Assembly (NCBI GenBank): GCA_039810585.1
Contig: JBDHXF010000005.1
Location: forward strand, 37,207 to 101,206
Reading direction: 5' to 3'
Origin: JBBATK01 sp039810585
GTDB lineage: Bacteria > Bacteroidota > Ignavibacteria > Kapaibacteriales > NICIL-2
DNA length: 64,000 nucleotides
The first letter of the stretch is position 1; each line of letters begins with the position of its first letter. A model generated the notes under the pieces. The model ran no database searches. It was given only the letters and a program-made list of their open reading frames with translations, and had not been told where the DNA came from. The translations under genes were made by a program, and so were the position numbers. Below, piece by piece: positions 52,635-62,600 of this stretch.

Positions 52635-53819
52635 CTAGTTCGAGAACGCGCCTTTTACTTTACCGAAGAAGCTACCGTCTTTCGACGATTTCTTTGCCTT
52701 CTTCGGAGCAATGTTTTCGCTCTTCGATAACTCCTTCAACAAATCCTTCTCATGCGAGCTGAGTTTGGAAGGAACGTAGACATTCACGTGAATCAGCTGA
52801 TCTCCCTTGCCGTAACTGTTGAGATGGGGTATGCCCTTGCCACCCATTTTTAACACCGTACCCGGCTGCGTTCCAGGTTGAATAGTGAGTGCTGCCGTTC
52901 CACCTAAGGTTGGAACCATCACTTCGCCGCCTAAGGCTGCATCGGGATAGGATATCATCAGGTCGTAGATGATGTCATCACCTTCACGACTAAAATGCTG
53001 GTGCTGAATCTCCTGAATCACCACAATCACATTTCCCGCCTCGCCACCGCGACGTCCGGCATTTCCTTTACCTTGGATGGGAATGTAATTGCCTTCGCTC
53101 ACTCCGGCAGGAACATTGACCTTAATGGTGGTTTCTCCGCTTACTCTACCCTCGCCCTTACAATTTTCACAATGGTCTTTAATCACCTGACCGGAGCCTC
53201 CACAGGTATTGCAAGCGCTAATGTTGACAAACTGACCAAACATGGAACGTGAGACCTGACGGATTTCACCTTGTCCATGACAGGTAGGACAGGTCGTTGA
53301 TCCCGAGCCGGCTTTTGCACCAGTCCCCTTACACACGTCGCACTCACGCTGACGCTTTATCTTCAACGTTTTCTCGACGCCACTTGCAATTTCCTCAAGC
53401 GTGAGAGGGAGTCGAATCTTGAGGTCCGATCCCGGTTGTCCAGCGCTACGCCGACCGCCTGACGAACGTCGACCTCCGCCTCCACCGCCAAAGAACTCTT
53501 CGAAGATGGTTCCGGCACCACCGCCGCCAAAGATGTCGCCAAACTGACTGAAGATATCATTGATATTGGAGTACTGATGGAAGTCCTGACCTCCACGCAT
53601 TCCTTGGTGTCCATACTGATCATAACGCGCACGCTTGTCGGCGTCGCTCAAAATCTCGTAGGCTTCGGACGCTTCCTTAAACTTCTCTTCTGCCTCCTTG
53701 TCTCCCTGATTTCGATCAGGATGATACTTCATGGCAAGCTTGCGGTAGGATGACTTGATCTCCTCCGCCGACGCTCCTTTAGCCACTCCAAGGATTTCGT
53801 AATAATCTCGTTTACTCAT
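52635..53819 (-). CDS. dnaJ: Chaperone protein DnaJ
   Basis: The 394-residue type I J-protein has the J domain with HPD (MKYHPDRNQG), a Gly/Phe-rich linker, and four CxxCxGxG zinc modules (CDVCKGTG, CPTCHGQG, CNTCGGSG, CENCKGEG). Substrate-binding domains include GDQLIHVNVYVPSKLS. It activates DnaK. It ends with a Lys/Ser-rich tail (APKKAKKSSKD). It follows grpE by 50 bases in the same operon; dnaK is elsewhere. Confidence 0.97.
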   Translation of the reverse strand: MSKRDYYEILGVAKGASAEEIKSSYRKLAMKYHPDRNQGDKEAEEKFKEASEAYEILSDADKRARYDQYGHQGMRGGQDFHQYSNINDIFSQFGDIFGGGGAGTIFEEFFGGGGGGRRSSGGRRSAGQPGSDLKIRLPLTLEEIASGVEKTLKIKRQRECDVCKGTGAKAGSGSTTCPTCHGQGEIRQVSRSMFGQFVNISACNTCGGSGQVIKDHCENCKGEGRVSGETTIKVNVPAGVSEGNYIPIQGKGNAGRRGGEAGNVIVVIQEIQHQHFSREGDDIIYDLMISYPDAALGGEVMVPTLGGTAALTIQPGTQPGTVLKMGGKGIPHLNSYGKGDQLIHVNVYVPSKLSSHEKDLLKELSKSENIAPKKAKKSSKDGSFFGKVKGAFSN

Positions 53820-53869
53820 AAATCATGTTGTTCTATTCAATTCGAAGAAACATCGCGTTCGCGAATACT

Positions 53870-54589
53870 CTACTCGCCATTACCGGCAGAGGTGATGACC
53901 TTTGCATGGCGCAACACCTTGTCATGCAGCATGTAGCCGCGTTGGATTTGTTGGACAACCTGACCCTCCGGTACGTCCGCATGCGGTATGTGCATGAGCG
54001 CCTCGTGTACGTCCACATTGAAGGGCGTATTCTGTTCAACGATGAGGGGTTTCACGCCATGCTCTTCGTAGATGCGGTGCGTTTTGTTGTAAATCATTTC
54101 CAGACCGCTGAGCATTGAGGAATAATCGTCGCTCTTGCGTCCGGCTTCAAGCGCCGCGTGCAGATCGTCCAAGACGTCGACTAAGCGTCCAAACACTTTC
54201 TCACTCACATACAGTGCCAATTGCTCCTTTTCTCGCTCGGTACGCTTGCGAAAATTCTCGAACTCGGCAATCTTGCGGAGCAGCTGATCACGCAAATCGT
54301 CACGTTCCCTTTCCGCGCGCTTAAGGGCGTCGCTCATCGCTTCGAGCTCGACGTGCAACGTTTGGAGCTCCTGCTCGCTACTTTCTGCACGCTGCTCACC
54401 GCTGTCTGACGCAGTGTCCTGCGCGTTCTCCACAGGAATATGCACTTGGTTGATGTCCTTCGACGTTGTAGCACGCACCACATCGTCTCCCGCCACAACC
54501 TCTGTCTTTTCGTCCGAACGCTTATTGGCGCTGTAAATATCCTTCACCTTACTCGCCACAGTGCGGAAGGGTTTTAATTTCTCGTCCAT
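53870..54589 (-). CDS. grpE: Nucleotide exchange factor GrpE
   Basis: The 239-residue protein has a long variable N-terminal part (about 70 residues), a coiled coil (AMSDALKRAERERDDLRDQLLRKIAEFENFRKR) and the beta domain ending KPLIVEQNTPFNVDVHEALMHIP and GYMLHDKVLRHAKVITS. It exchanges ADP on DnaK. The N-terminus is longer than usual. The hrcA repressor gene, often upstream, is absent. The region before it (54590-54903) carries a dispersed hairpin. Confidence 0.95.
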   Translation of the reverse strand: MDEKLKPFRTVASKVKDIYSANKRSDEKTEVVAGDDVVRATTSKDINQVHIPVENAQDTASDSGEQRAESSEQELQTLHVELEAMSDALKRAERERDDLRDQLLRKIAEFENFRKRTEREKEQLALYVSEKVFGRLVDVLDDLHAALEAGRKSDDYSSMLSGLEMIYNKTHRIYEEHGVKPLIVEQNTPFNVDVHEALMHIPHADVPEGQVVQQIQRGYMLHDKVLRHAKVITSAGNGE

Positions 54590-54903
54590 ACGGTCAATGT
54601 TGAATAAATCGAGTGACTGAATCCGGCAAAGCTAGCAAACACCAAGCAATGAATGGTTGAGGATGCCTTTGAACTCGGCGAGAGACTCTTCTTACGCGCG
54701 TGCTTCGCACGGCGCGTATTGTCAATCTGTCCTCGTCACTTAAGCAGAAAATTCGACTTGTTTTTCACTATGTGCACTATTCTACCACAAAATGACGCAA
54801 GAATGGGAAGTTCATTGTGAGAATGGGAACGTAGACCGGGAAGCTCGAGTCAGACCGTCTCAAACAGTTCCCGAGGTTTCGCGATAGATGTGTTGGTGTA
54901 TGC
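54590..54903. other. 314-base intergenic region upstream of grpE
   Basis: It holds a dispersed palindrome copy (54681-54717). I searched for a CIRCE-type inverted repeat (TTAGCACTC...) and saw none. No gene was found. Confidence 0.5.
54681..54717 (+). repeat. Dispersed palindromic repeat, copy 3
   Basis: AGAGACTCTTCTTACGCG leads into CGTGC-TTC-GCACG (54699-54711), extended by ACGCG...CGCGT arms with one bulge. The flank is shared with copies at 14443 and 25001. Confidence 0.6.
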
Positions 54904-55956
54904 TCAGCGCTGACTGGTTTTAGGATCTAGAGCATCCCGCAGACCATCACCAAAGAGATTGAAGGCGTACACCGTCAGTCCAAGCGCAATACAGGGGTAC
55001 AAAACCAATTCCAAGCTCTGCCCAACGAACAGGAAGCCTATACCATCCTGTATCATCTTTCCCCATGAAGCGGTTGGAGGCTGAACTCCAAGACCAATAA
55101 AGCTCAAACTGGCTTCTAAGGTGATCGCCGTAGCGAATCCGGCTGTGGCAATCACGGTAACCGGACCCAGGGTATTGGGAAGCAAGTGTCGGAAGATGGT
55201 GCGAAAAGTTCCGAAGCCAAATGCTCGAGTTGCCTCTATGAACTCAGTTTCGCGCAAGGAAAAAAACTGTCCGCGCACAACCCTGGTTAAATCCACCCAC
55301 CCACTGAGACCAATGGCTACAAAGGTTTGCCACACGCCGTTGCCGAGGATGACCGAGAAAGCAATTACAAGCAGGACCGTTGGGAATGACCACATCACGT
55401 TTGTAAACCACATGATCACTTCGTCCACCCAGCCGCGGAAATATCCGGCCAATGCACCGAGGAGAATGCCAATAGCAATCGATATTGATTCACTGATGAT
55501 AGCAACGAGCAGTGCAATGCGAGCACCATGGAAGATGCGAGATAGGATGTCACGGCCATATTTATCGGTTCCTAAGAAATACAGCGGCTCACGATGCCAC
55601 TCCTTCTCGTTGGCGCCGAACATGGAAGTGGTTGGCAAGCTAAAGCTCCGATGCATGGGATCGACAAAGTAGACCGAGTCACCAACTCGTTTCCACGATT
55701 CCACAGCCAGCACGTAGGGCTCGGTCGGGCGAATAGGATTTTTCTTCAATAACACATTGCCCCGGAACATTGATGGCTCCGAAGGATACTCGAGAACCTG
55801 CGTGTTGGGATCCATCGGCGAAATCCACGGAGCGAGGATGGCAACACACACGAGTAGACCGATATACCACACGGCAATCACTGCTCCACGATTCTTCTTG
55901 AGTCGCTTCCAGGTTTGACCGGCTAAGCTTTCAACCGTCGGGTTTGCTGTGGCCAT
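54904..55956 (-). CDS. Peptide/nickel-type ABC transporter permease (OppC/DppC family)
   Basis: The 350-residue protein has the usual N-terminal helix (AVIAVWYIGLLVCVAILAPWI), then a long periplasmic loop (about residues 45-125) and about five further membrane segments. The ATPase-contact motif EATRAFGFGTFRTIFRHLLPN marks it as OppC-like. In oligopeptide importers it pairs with OppB and ATPases OppD/F. None of these lies next to it here: it is alone on the minus strand between grpE and the divergent rlmN. ATG 55956 (MATANPTVES) was chosen; 19 upstream residues are probably not translated. Confidence 0.9.
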   Translation of the reverse strand: MATANPTVESLAGQTWKRLKKNRGAVIAVWYIGLLVCVAILAPWISPMDPNTQVLEYPSEPSMFRGNVLLKKNPIRPTEPYVLAVESWKRVGDSVYFVDPMHRSFSLPTTSMFGANEKEWHREPLYFLGTDKYGRDILSRIFHGARIALLVAIISESISIAIGILLGALAGYFRGWVDEVIMWFTNVMWSFPTVLLVIAFSVILGNGVWQTFVAIGLSGWVDLTRVVRGQFFSLRETEFIEATRAFGFGTFRTIFRHLLPNTLGPVTVIATAGFATAITLEASLSFIGLGVQPPTASWGKMIQDGIGFLFVGQSLELVLYPCIALGLTVYAFNLFGDGLRDALDPKTSQR

Positions 55957-56129
55957 AATGCTCCTGAGCCTCGTCCCCTGTGTGTGAAGGAATACCCATC
56001 TTGAGTGTCGCACCGAGTGAATCCGGTGCGGACAATTGCAAGGCGAGCCACGAAAGTGGTAGTTTTGTCAGCCGTGGCTCCGAGCCACGTCTGCGATGTT
56101 ACGAAAGAGCCTTCAACTGAGCAACACTG

Positions 56130-57272
56130 ATGCGAGCACTGGCACCAAGCTATCTGGAAGACAAACAATTCCTCAAAAACTACCGTCTGGTGGAACTTCA
56201 GAGTTTCCTTAATGCCAGAGGCATACCACCCTATCGAGCGATGCAAATCATGCAGGCAGTGTATGCCCAGCGGAAGGCGGACTGGTCGCACGTGAGCGCG
56301 CTCCCCGACGTTCTCCGGGCAGAACTCGATGCTCTGCTGCGATTCAACAGCCTCCACTGCGAGCAACAGCAAGTATCAGCCGATGGAACCGTGAAGTTTT
56401 TGTTTGGTCTTGTCGACAACGCCCAGATCGAATCGGTGTGGATTCCCAGTGAGTCGGTTCAAGACGACGGCAAACCGAAACGTCAAACCCTCTGTGTTTC
56501 AACGCAAGCCGGCTGCCCCTTAGGCTGCACGTTCTGTGCTACCGCCACCCTTCGCTTGCAACGAAACCTGGAATGCGCCGAGATTGTTGAACAGGTATTA
56601 ATGGCTCAACAGCTTTTGGGACGAGACATCAGCAACATTGTCTTTATGGGCATGGGTGAGCCGCTGCTTAATTACGACAACGTAATGAACGCCATCGACA
56701 TCATCACGATGCCTGAGGCTAAATTGGTGCCTGCAAAGCGCATCACACTTTCAACAGCCGGTATCGTACCGGGCATCTTACGGATGGCGGATGAAAAGCG
56801 TACTGTAAAGCTGGCACTGTCACTCCATGCCACCACGAACGGTCTGCGGGAGAAGCTCATGCCCATTGCCCGCCAGTATTCACTGGAAGAGCTGGGTAAT
56901 GCTTTGGAATACTATTACCGAGCAACGCGCAATCCTATTACGTTTGAGTATATCTTGTTTGACGGTTTAAACGACAGTCCTTTGGATGCCAAGCGACTGG
57001 CACGATTGAGTCGCCGGGTGCCAACCAAGGTCAACGTCATCCCCTTCCACTCCATCGATTTCACCCATCCTGAGGGTCTGGGTGCGCAACTTCGTCCTTC
57101 TCCTCCGGAACGTTTCAAAGCCTTTATTCGCGAGCTCCAAAGTCTTGATGTACACGTGATGATTCGTAGCAGCAGCGGCGTTGATATCGATGCCGCCTGC
57201 GGTCAGTTAGCGTTAAGCCACGAGTCGCATGACGACAGCGGCTCCCCGGGCGAACCTCAGCAGATTGCATAG
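56130..57272 (+). CDS. rlmN: Dual-specificity RNA methyltransferase RlmN
   Basis: The radical-SAM enzyme methylates A2503 of 23S rRNA and A37 of some tRNAs. The 380-residue protein has the cluster cysteines C129, C133 and C136 (CPLGCTFC), C122 just before them, and the methyl-accepting Cys C357 near the C-terminus (DIDAACGQLA). IVFMGMGEPLLNYDNV and RITLSTAGIVPGI are further signatures. All essential residues are present. Confidence 0.96.
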   Translation: MRALAPSYLEDKQFLKNYRLVELQSFLNARGIPPYRAMQIMQAVYAQRKADWSHVSALPDVLRAELDALLRFNSLHCEQQQVSADGTVKFLFGLVDNAQIESVWIPSESVQDDGKPKRQTLCVSTQAGCPLGCTFCATATLRLQRNLECAEIVEQVLMAQQLLGRDISNIVFMGMGEPLLNYDNVMNAIDIITMPEAKLVPAKRITLSTAGIVPGILRMADEKRTVKLALSLHATTNGLREKLMPIARQYSLEELGNALEYYYRATRNPITFEYILFDGLNDSPLDAKRLARLSRRVPTKVNVIPFHSIDFTHPEGLGAQLRPSPPERFKAFIRELQSLDVHVMIRSSSGVDIDAACGQLALSHESHDDSGSPGEPQQIA

Positions 57273-57356
57273 GTTCCAATTCGTGCGCCAACGAAATCGG
57301 CCTGCTTCGTGTTTTATCAGATTCTATTTTTGCCTTCTCGCATTTGATGGAACGCT

Positions 57357-59387
57357 ATGAAACGCTTTGTCTGGCCTCTGGCCGTCTTCCTTCTCAGTCT
57401 CACCGTGTACTCGCTTTGCCTTCAACCAGGGGTGGGCTTTACTGACGCCGGCGAACTTGCCGGTGCCTGCCGATCGCTCGGCGTGGCTCATCCGACAGGC
57501 TATCCGCTGTTCGTACTCCTGGGCTTTGTGTGGTCGTACCTTCCTCTTCCTCTCAGCATCATCGCCAAACTCAACTACTTTGCCGCAACGTGCACGGCTC
57601 TTTCTGCATCGGCTTTTTACGTCTTGCTCCGTGAGGTTCTGCTCAGTGTTCACGAATCAGAAAGCAAAGCATCCGCGGCGCCGCAGGCGGCACGTATGAA
57701 GAACACCACGGAACGAGGAGCCTCATCTAAGAAATCGCATCGCGGATCCGTTGAGAGGAATGTCACTGCGTCCGTAGCTGTGCATCAGTCGCCAGCCTTG
57801 AGTAGTCAATCAAAGATGACGATTGACGTACTGAGTACTGCCATGGCGCTTTGTTACGCCTTTGCCCAAACGGTGTGGTCGCAGGCGGAGAGCATCGAAG
57901 TGTACTCCCTGCATCTTCTCCTCCTGTGTTCAGCTCTGGCTCTAGTGTTTAAGGCGGTACGCAGTACCGATCGTCGTTGGTTGTGGGCCGGCGCGTGCGC
58001 TGTTGGTCTGTCGTTTAGCAATCATCTCACCACCATTCTCATTATCGTCCCGGTAGTGGTACTCTTTTTCTACCGTCCCGCTGAAGGTTTTGTCTTTGAT
58101 CGATCGCGCCGTAAGGACTTCCTCAAGCTCCTGGGCATTGTGATGTGTTTTGCATTGCTCTATGGCACGCTTGTGCTCAACAGCATGCACCAGCCATGGT
58201 TCAACTGGGGCGCGGTGCACCGTGGATGGGATACGTTCAGTTATCACGTTTTTGGGAAGCAGTACTCGGTGTGGATGTTTTCGGACGAAGCCGGCGTGGC
58301 GGCAAAGCAGTTCCGAGTGTTTCGACATTTGCTGCCGAATAATCTCGCGTGGGTTGGTCTGCTACTTGCACCGTTTGGCTTGTGGACGCTCAGTCGTACA
58401 CGAATGCTGCGTCCAGTGGGTCTCTTTCTCAGTCTTCTGGTTGTTTGCGGTGTTGGCTACAGCGTCAACTACAACATCCACGATATCGACTCCTATTTCT
58501 TGTCGGCTTACGTTGCCTTACTTGTTTTTTGTGGGGTCGGACTCTACGCGCTTCTTCGCCACCGCAAAGGTTTTGTCTACGCCGCTTTTATCCTCCCTCT
58601 CATCGCCCTCTCGATCAACTGGCATACCTGTGATGAACATGAGAATGTGCTGGTTGAAAATTATGTACGGATGATGGTCGACCCTCTGCCAAAGAACGCC
58701 GTACTGTTTTCGCAACAATGGGATTACTTCTGTTCGGCATTCTGGTATATGCAGCAAGTTGAGGGCTATCGGCCGGACGTTGTATTGGTGGAGAAAGAAT
58801 TACTTCGACGCACGTGGTATCCCACGCAATTGGAGCGTTGGTATCCTTGGGCAATTCAATCGTGTCAACCCGAGATAGATGCCTACCTGGCTGACTTAAA
58901 GGTGTTTGAGGACGATGCCGAAGCATTTCAGCAGGATGCTTCTCGCGTCCGCTCCATTCAATCCAAGTTTATCGCGCTCTTAAATGCAGTTGTTCATAAG
59001 AACATCAATCAACGCCCACTCTTTGCCACGCGCGAAGTGTTTGAGGGGGAAAAGGGCTTTGCGAGCGACATGTTCATTCAACCCTACGGTCTCTGCCTAA
59101 ACTTGAGCCAAGATTCTGTGCGGCTCCAAGCCGATACAGCCTCCATAGCCGTGCAGGCATTTGAAAACGCTCACGCTAGGCACCACGAGGAGCATCTGGA
59201 AATTGCAATAGCACAAACTGCGTCCGACGCGCTGACGGCAAACGTGGTTCCCCTTGCACAGAGCGGTCGCCTTAGTGAGGCAGAGTGGTTCTGCCGCCAC
59301 GCCCTGATTCTCGATCCTCACAACAGTACCGCACATAAGTACAGCGAACAACTGTCTATCATGCGCTCACAACAGCCCAAACCTTAG
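57357..59387 (+). CDS. DUF2723 polytopic membrane protein (putative glycosyltransferase-like)
   Basis: The 676-residue protein has about ten membrane helices and the DUF2723 hallmark FTDAGELAGACRSLGVAHPTGYPLF near residues 28-50. D30 and E33 occupy the position of the acidic catalytic motif of GT-C protein mannosyltransferases, to which the family is distantly related. A Ser/Lys-rich cytoplasmic insert (about 100-145) and a soluble C-terminal domain with a short TPR-like pair (about 600-670) are also present. Transfer of sugar from a lipid carrier to protein or glycan is inferred, not shown. Confidence 0.85.
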   Translation: MKRFVWPLAVFLLSLTVYSLCLQPGVGFTDAGELAGACRSLGVAHPTGYPLFVLLGFVWSYLPLPLSIIAKLNYFAATCTALSASAFYVLLREVLLSVHESESKASAAPQAARMKNTTERGASSKKSHRGSVERNVTASVAVHQSPALSSQSKMTIDVLSTAMALCYAFAQTVWSQAESIEVYSLHLLLLCSALALVFKAVRSTDRRWLWAGACAVGLSFSNHLTTILIIVPVVVLFFYRPAEGFVFDRSRRKDFLKLLGIVMCFALLYGTLVLNSMHQPWFNWGAVHRGWDTFSYHVFGKQYSVWMFSDEAGVAAKQFRVFRHLLPNNLAWVGLLLAPFGLWTLSRTRMLRPVGLFLSLLVVCGVGYSVNYNIHDIDSYFLSAYVALLVFCGVGLYALLRHRKGFVYAAFILPLIALSINWHTCDEHENVLVENYVRMMVDPLPKNAVLFSQQWDYFCSAFWYMQQVEGYRPDVVLVEKELLRRTWYPTQLERWYPWAIQSCQPEIDAYLADLKVFEDDAEAFQQDASRVRSIQSKFIALLNAVVHKNINQRPLFATREVFEGEKGFASDMFIQPYGLCLNLSQDSVRLQADTASIAVQAFENAHARHHEEHLEIAIAQTASDALTANVVPLAQSGRLSEAEWFCRHALILDPHNSTAHKYSEQLSIMRSQQPKP

Positions 59388-59447
59388 AGACGCAGAGGGA
59401 CATAGCATTGCCGTTTGCTGAGGTTTGTAGGTCGTTCATGATATTAT

Positions 59448-59478
59448 GATACATGGGCAGCGGAGCTGCCCATGTATC
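59448..59478. other. Perfect hairpin between convergent genes
   Basis: Arms of 14 bases (59448-59461 and 59465-59478) pair perfectly. An A-run follows on the plus strand. It may act as a stem for the DUF2723 transcript, but it is not a canonical terminator there. Confidence 0.55.
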
Positions 59479-59520
59479 AAAAAAAACTAACGGTCAGGAA
59501 GAGTGCACTTCCTGACCGTT
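59479..59520 (-). terminator. Rho-independent terminator of the HzsA-like gene
   Basis: The 12-base stem (59489-59500 with 59509-59520) is followed on the minus strand by AG and eight T's. Confidence 0.85.
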
Positions 59521-59607
59521 TGTGTTTGTAGCGTACATGCGACCTCAAGTTGTTGCACCGGCTCGGGACACGAGCTCAGATACGACACGGTCAAAGTATT
59601 CGTGTGT

Positions 59608-62600
59608 TTATTTGACTACGCTGAGCATACGCACGATGCGTTTGTCCGCCCATCGAAGTTCCAGACCATAGGTGCCACTTGGAATGTCCTGAAGATTCAT
59701 GCTGTACTCCACGGGACCACTAGGGCTGATCATCGATTCCGTGCGCACCAGTCTTCCTTCTACATCACGGATACTCAGGTCGCACACACCGCCCGGACAC
59801 TGGGCAAAGCGAAGTTGCACACTTTCAGAACTCGGTTGAGGGAAGAGTAGAAGGCCGGCCGGATCGGTCAGCTCGTCAACGGATGAAACAGCGTCGGATG
59901 CCGTTGTAAAGGACCACTCTTCGCTCCACGGTGCCAGCACTGTATTCCGTTCTGCACGCACGCGCCAGTAATAGGATGTGTGTTCTTTTAGTCCACTGCC
60001 AGTCCATTGCGGGCTAAAGCACACATGACTTTCGGAGGCAGCAAAGTCGGCCAGTTCAGACAATTCGATCGTGTATTGCGTGGCATCACTCACCGGACTC
60101 CACTGCATGGTGACTTGCTTCTGCAAATCCGTTGCGTTGTTCAACGGGAGAATCAGCTGGCAGCTTGCCAAGGTATTGATATCGTGCGTGCTGAAGGACC
60201 ACGCCGTACTCCATGCGCTTTCGCCGCCCGACCAAAGTGCCTTCACGCGCCAATAGTAGGTTGTATTCGTGCTTAGCGCGCTCAGCTGAATGTGTGTATC
60301 GGTCACTGCATTGTCATCAACCACCACGGACGAGAAATCGGCACTGGTGCTGATTTGCACATGATATGCATCCACATCGCTTATGGCCGACCATTGCAGC
60401 AACGGTTCCGTGCTTAAGTTTTTACTCAGGTTCGCAGGACTTTGCAATGTCTCCGTTGGTTTTGTCGACAACGTCCACGTTTCGCTCACCGTTCCGGGCA
60501 AGTAGTCGCTCATTGCTTGAACCTGCCAGCTCAGAATACGCGGTGCTTGTGCTAAGTCGGATTGTTTGAGTGTGATACTGGTTCCGCTTACCATCGTAGT
60601 GTAGAGCGTTGTGGCGGCATTGTTGACGACGCCTTGAACGATCACCAAGTAGCGTTTGGCTCCTTCACTTTCCTGCCATTCGAGATGCAGAGGGAAACTC
60701 TGCTCCATGCTGTTGTTTTGCGGACTGCTCAACACCGCTTGTGCAGGGGTGTAATCTGCTTTCCATTTGGTTAACAGACCGTTCAGTGCGAGTGCCTTGT
60801 TTTGCGGGCAGCTTGCTTGAACCAGTGGAGATTCCGGGTTTGAACCGTGGCAAGAGGCACAGGTTCGGATTTCGCCGGCAGCAAATGTCACCCAATAGCG
60901 TTCACGAACAACGGCATTAGCTTGTGGATCGTTAAGCTGCCAATTCAATGCTTGTCCGGCAGGCAAGATAGCGGCGAAGGAGCCATCGCGATCAATATTT
61001 ACGGAACCCTTAGCACCCGAAGCAACCGCAGCATACGGAATTGAAGACAGGGGTTGCGGAACATTACGCCGTCCGTCAACAACATAATTCTGTGCGGTTA
61101 ATTTTCTATAGTAGCCGCGTGTACGGCTTGCTTCCATAAACTGAACGGATTGAACATCGTACAGTTTGCCGATATCACTGTGCAGCTGATGTTTTGACGA
61201 CGCCACGCGAATATTAAATGGCTGCTGCTTATCAGCGGAATTGCGGTCGGTCACGTCCCGGACCACAAGAAGCGCGCTGTTATTGTCCTTGAGATACGCT
61301 TGGAAAGCACTGACCGGAACACCGACATCGTCAAACACTTGCTTTTCAACATCAGCCACCGCTGAAATGTGCGCCGTTGGAGCCGGCTTGTGAACTACTT
61401 CTACCGGATCCAATTCCCAAAGCGTGCCGGAGAAATTCATCGTCTTACCATTCTGGTACCATTGCACCACTGTGGTTATGCCACCGGTAAGGTTTGCGGT
61501 AGCCTTCATTTGTGTCGAGTTCGGTTCCAGTGGCTCCATGAGCTGGAGTCGCATGTCCATCTTGGGTTTTACAACGGTATCAACACCCATGTTGATATCA
61601 CCGAACTGTTGAGATGTGTGAGACACTATGAGCTTGCCATCAGTCGTCGGCAAAGGATTACGATAAAAGCCCGTATGCGTTGCCGTATCGATGGCAGCTG
61701 CCAGCGGTTGACGGGTTGAACGTGGGGTAATGTATTGAACCACCACATCTTCCGGTCGAGCGGTTTCCGGAGCATCAATACGGACAATTTGTCCAGCCGT
61801 ATGCGTGATGTTGGAGGGATTATATCCTCCGGTATTGCCCGGAATAGGCGCATCCACCGCATAGTAGGAGCCGGGATGCTGCGGATCTTCTTTGATGGAG
61901 AATGCGTTCAGAACAATGTTCTTGTTCGAACGAGTGGATGTTTTGGCACTGAAGGGGACGAGATTGGGGTCATCACGAAAGGTACTGTTAATCGTATCCG
62001 CGAGATCATGACGTCCTAAGTGATTCAAGGTCAACGCCCCTGCTCCACTTTGATCGATCATCCAGGGCATGAAGAAGGTAAAGGGATGGGGATTGGTAGT
62101 TGAGGTTTTCAGCAATGCAGAATTAAAGGGAGATGCTTCCGGGGCAATTTGAGCGTTTGCATTAAGGTTATAGGTTGATGCTGCCGCTTCGTTATCGTAA
62201 TTAAAGGGATACAGCTGCGTGCTCGACGCATCTTGCAGCGAATCTTGGTCGTGCGTAAAGTGATCCCAGCGCGTGAAAATAATCCGCCCGTAACTGTCCA
62301 ACGTTGGACTAAAGTCTCCGCTTGGCGAGTGATCAAGATGCTGAAGGTCTCCGGTTGCCGGATCGAGTGACCACAGTCCGGTATTTGTGGGATCCGCATT
62401 TGCCTCATCGAGCGTCGGATACACATCTTTCGTTCCGTCATTCGTTCTATCGCTGACGAATATGATGCGATCATCCGAGGCATAAATCGGTGAGATATTA
62501 TTAAAGTTTTCCGGTTGATTGGGAACCTTTGAGATGACAGGTGTCTCGTTCTTTCCCAAACCGCTGATCTCGTACAGTTGCCAGAAGAACTGCGATTCAT

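Noticed and set aside
59448..59478. Hairpin after the DUF2723 gene as a plus-strand terminator
   Set aside because: The stem is followed by A's rather than T's; the adjacent second stem is the real minus-strand terminator.
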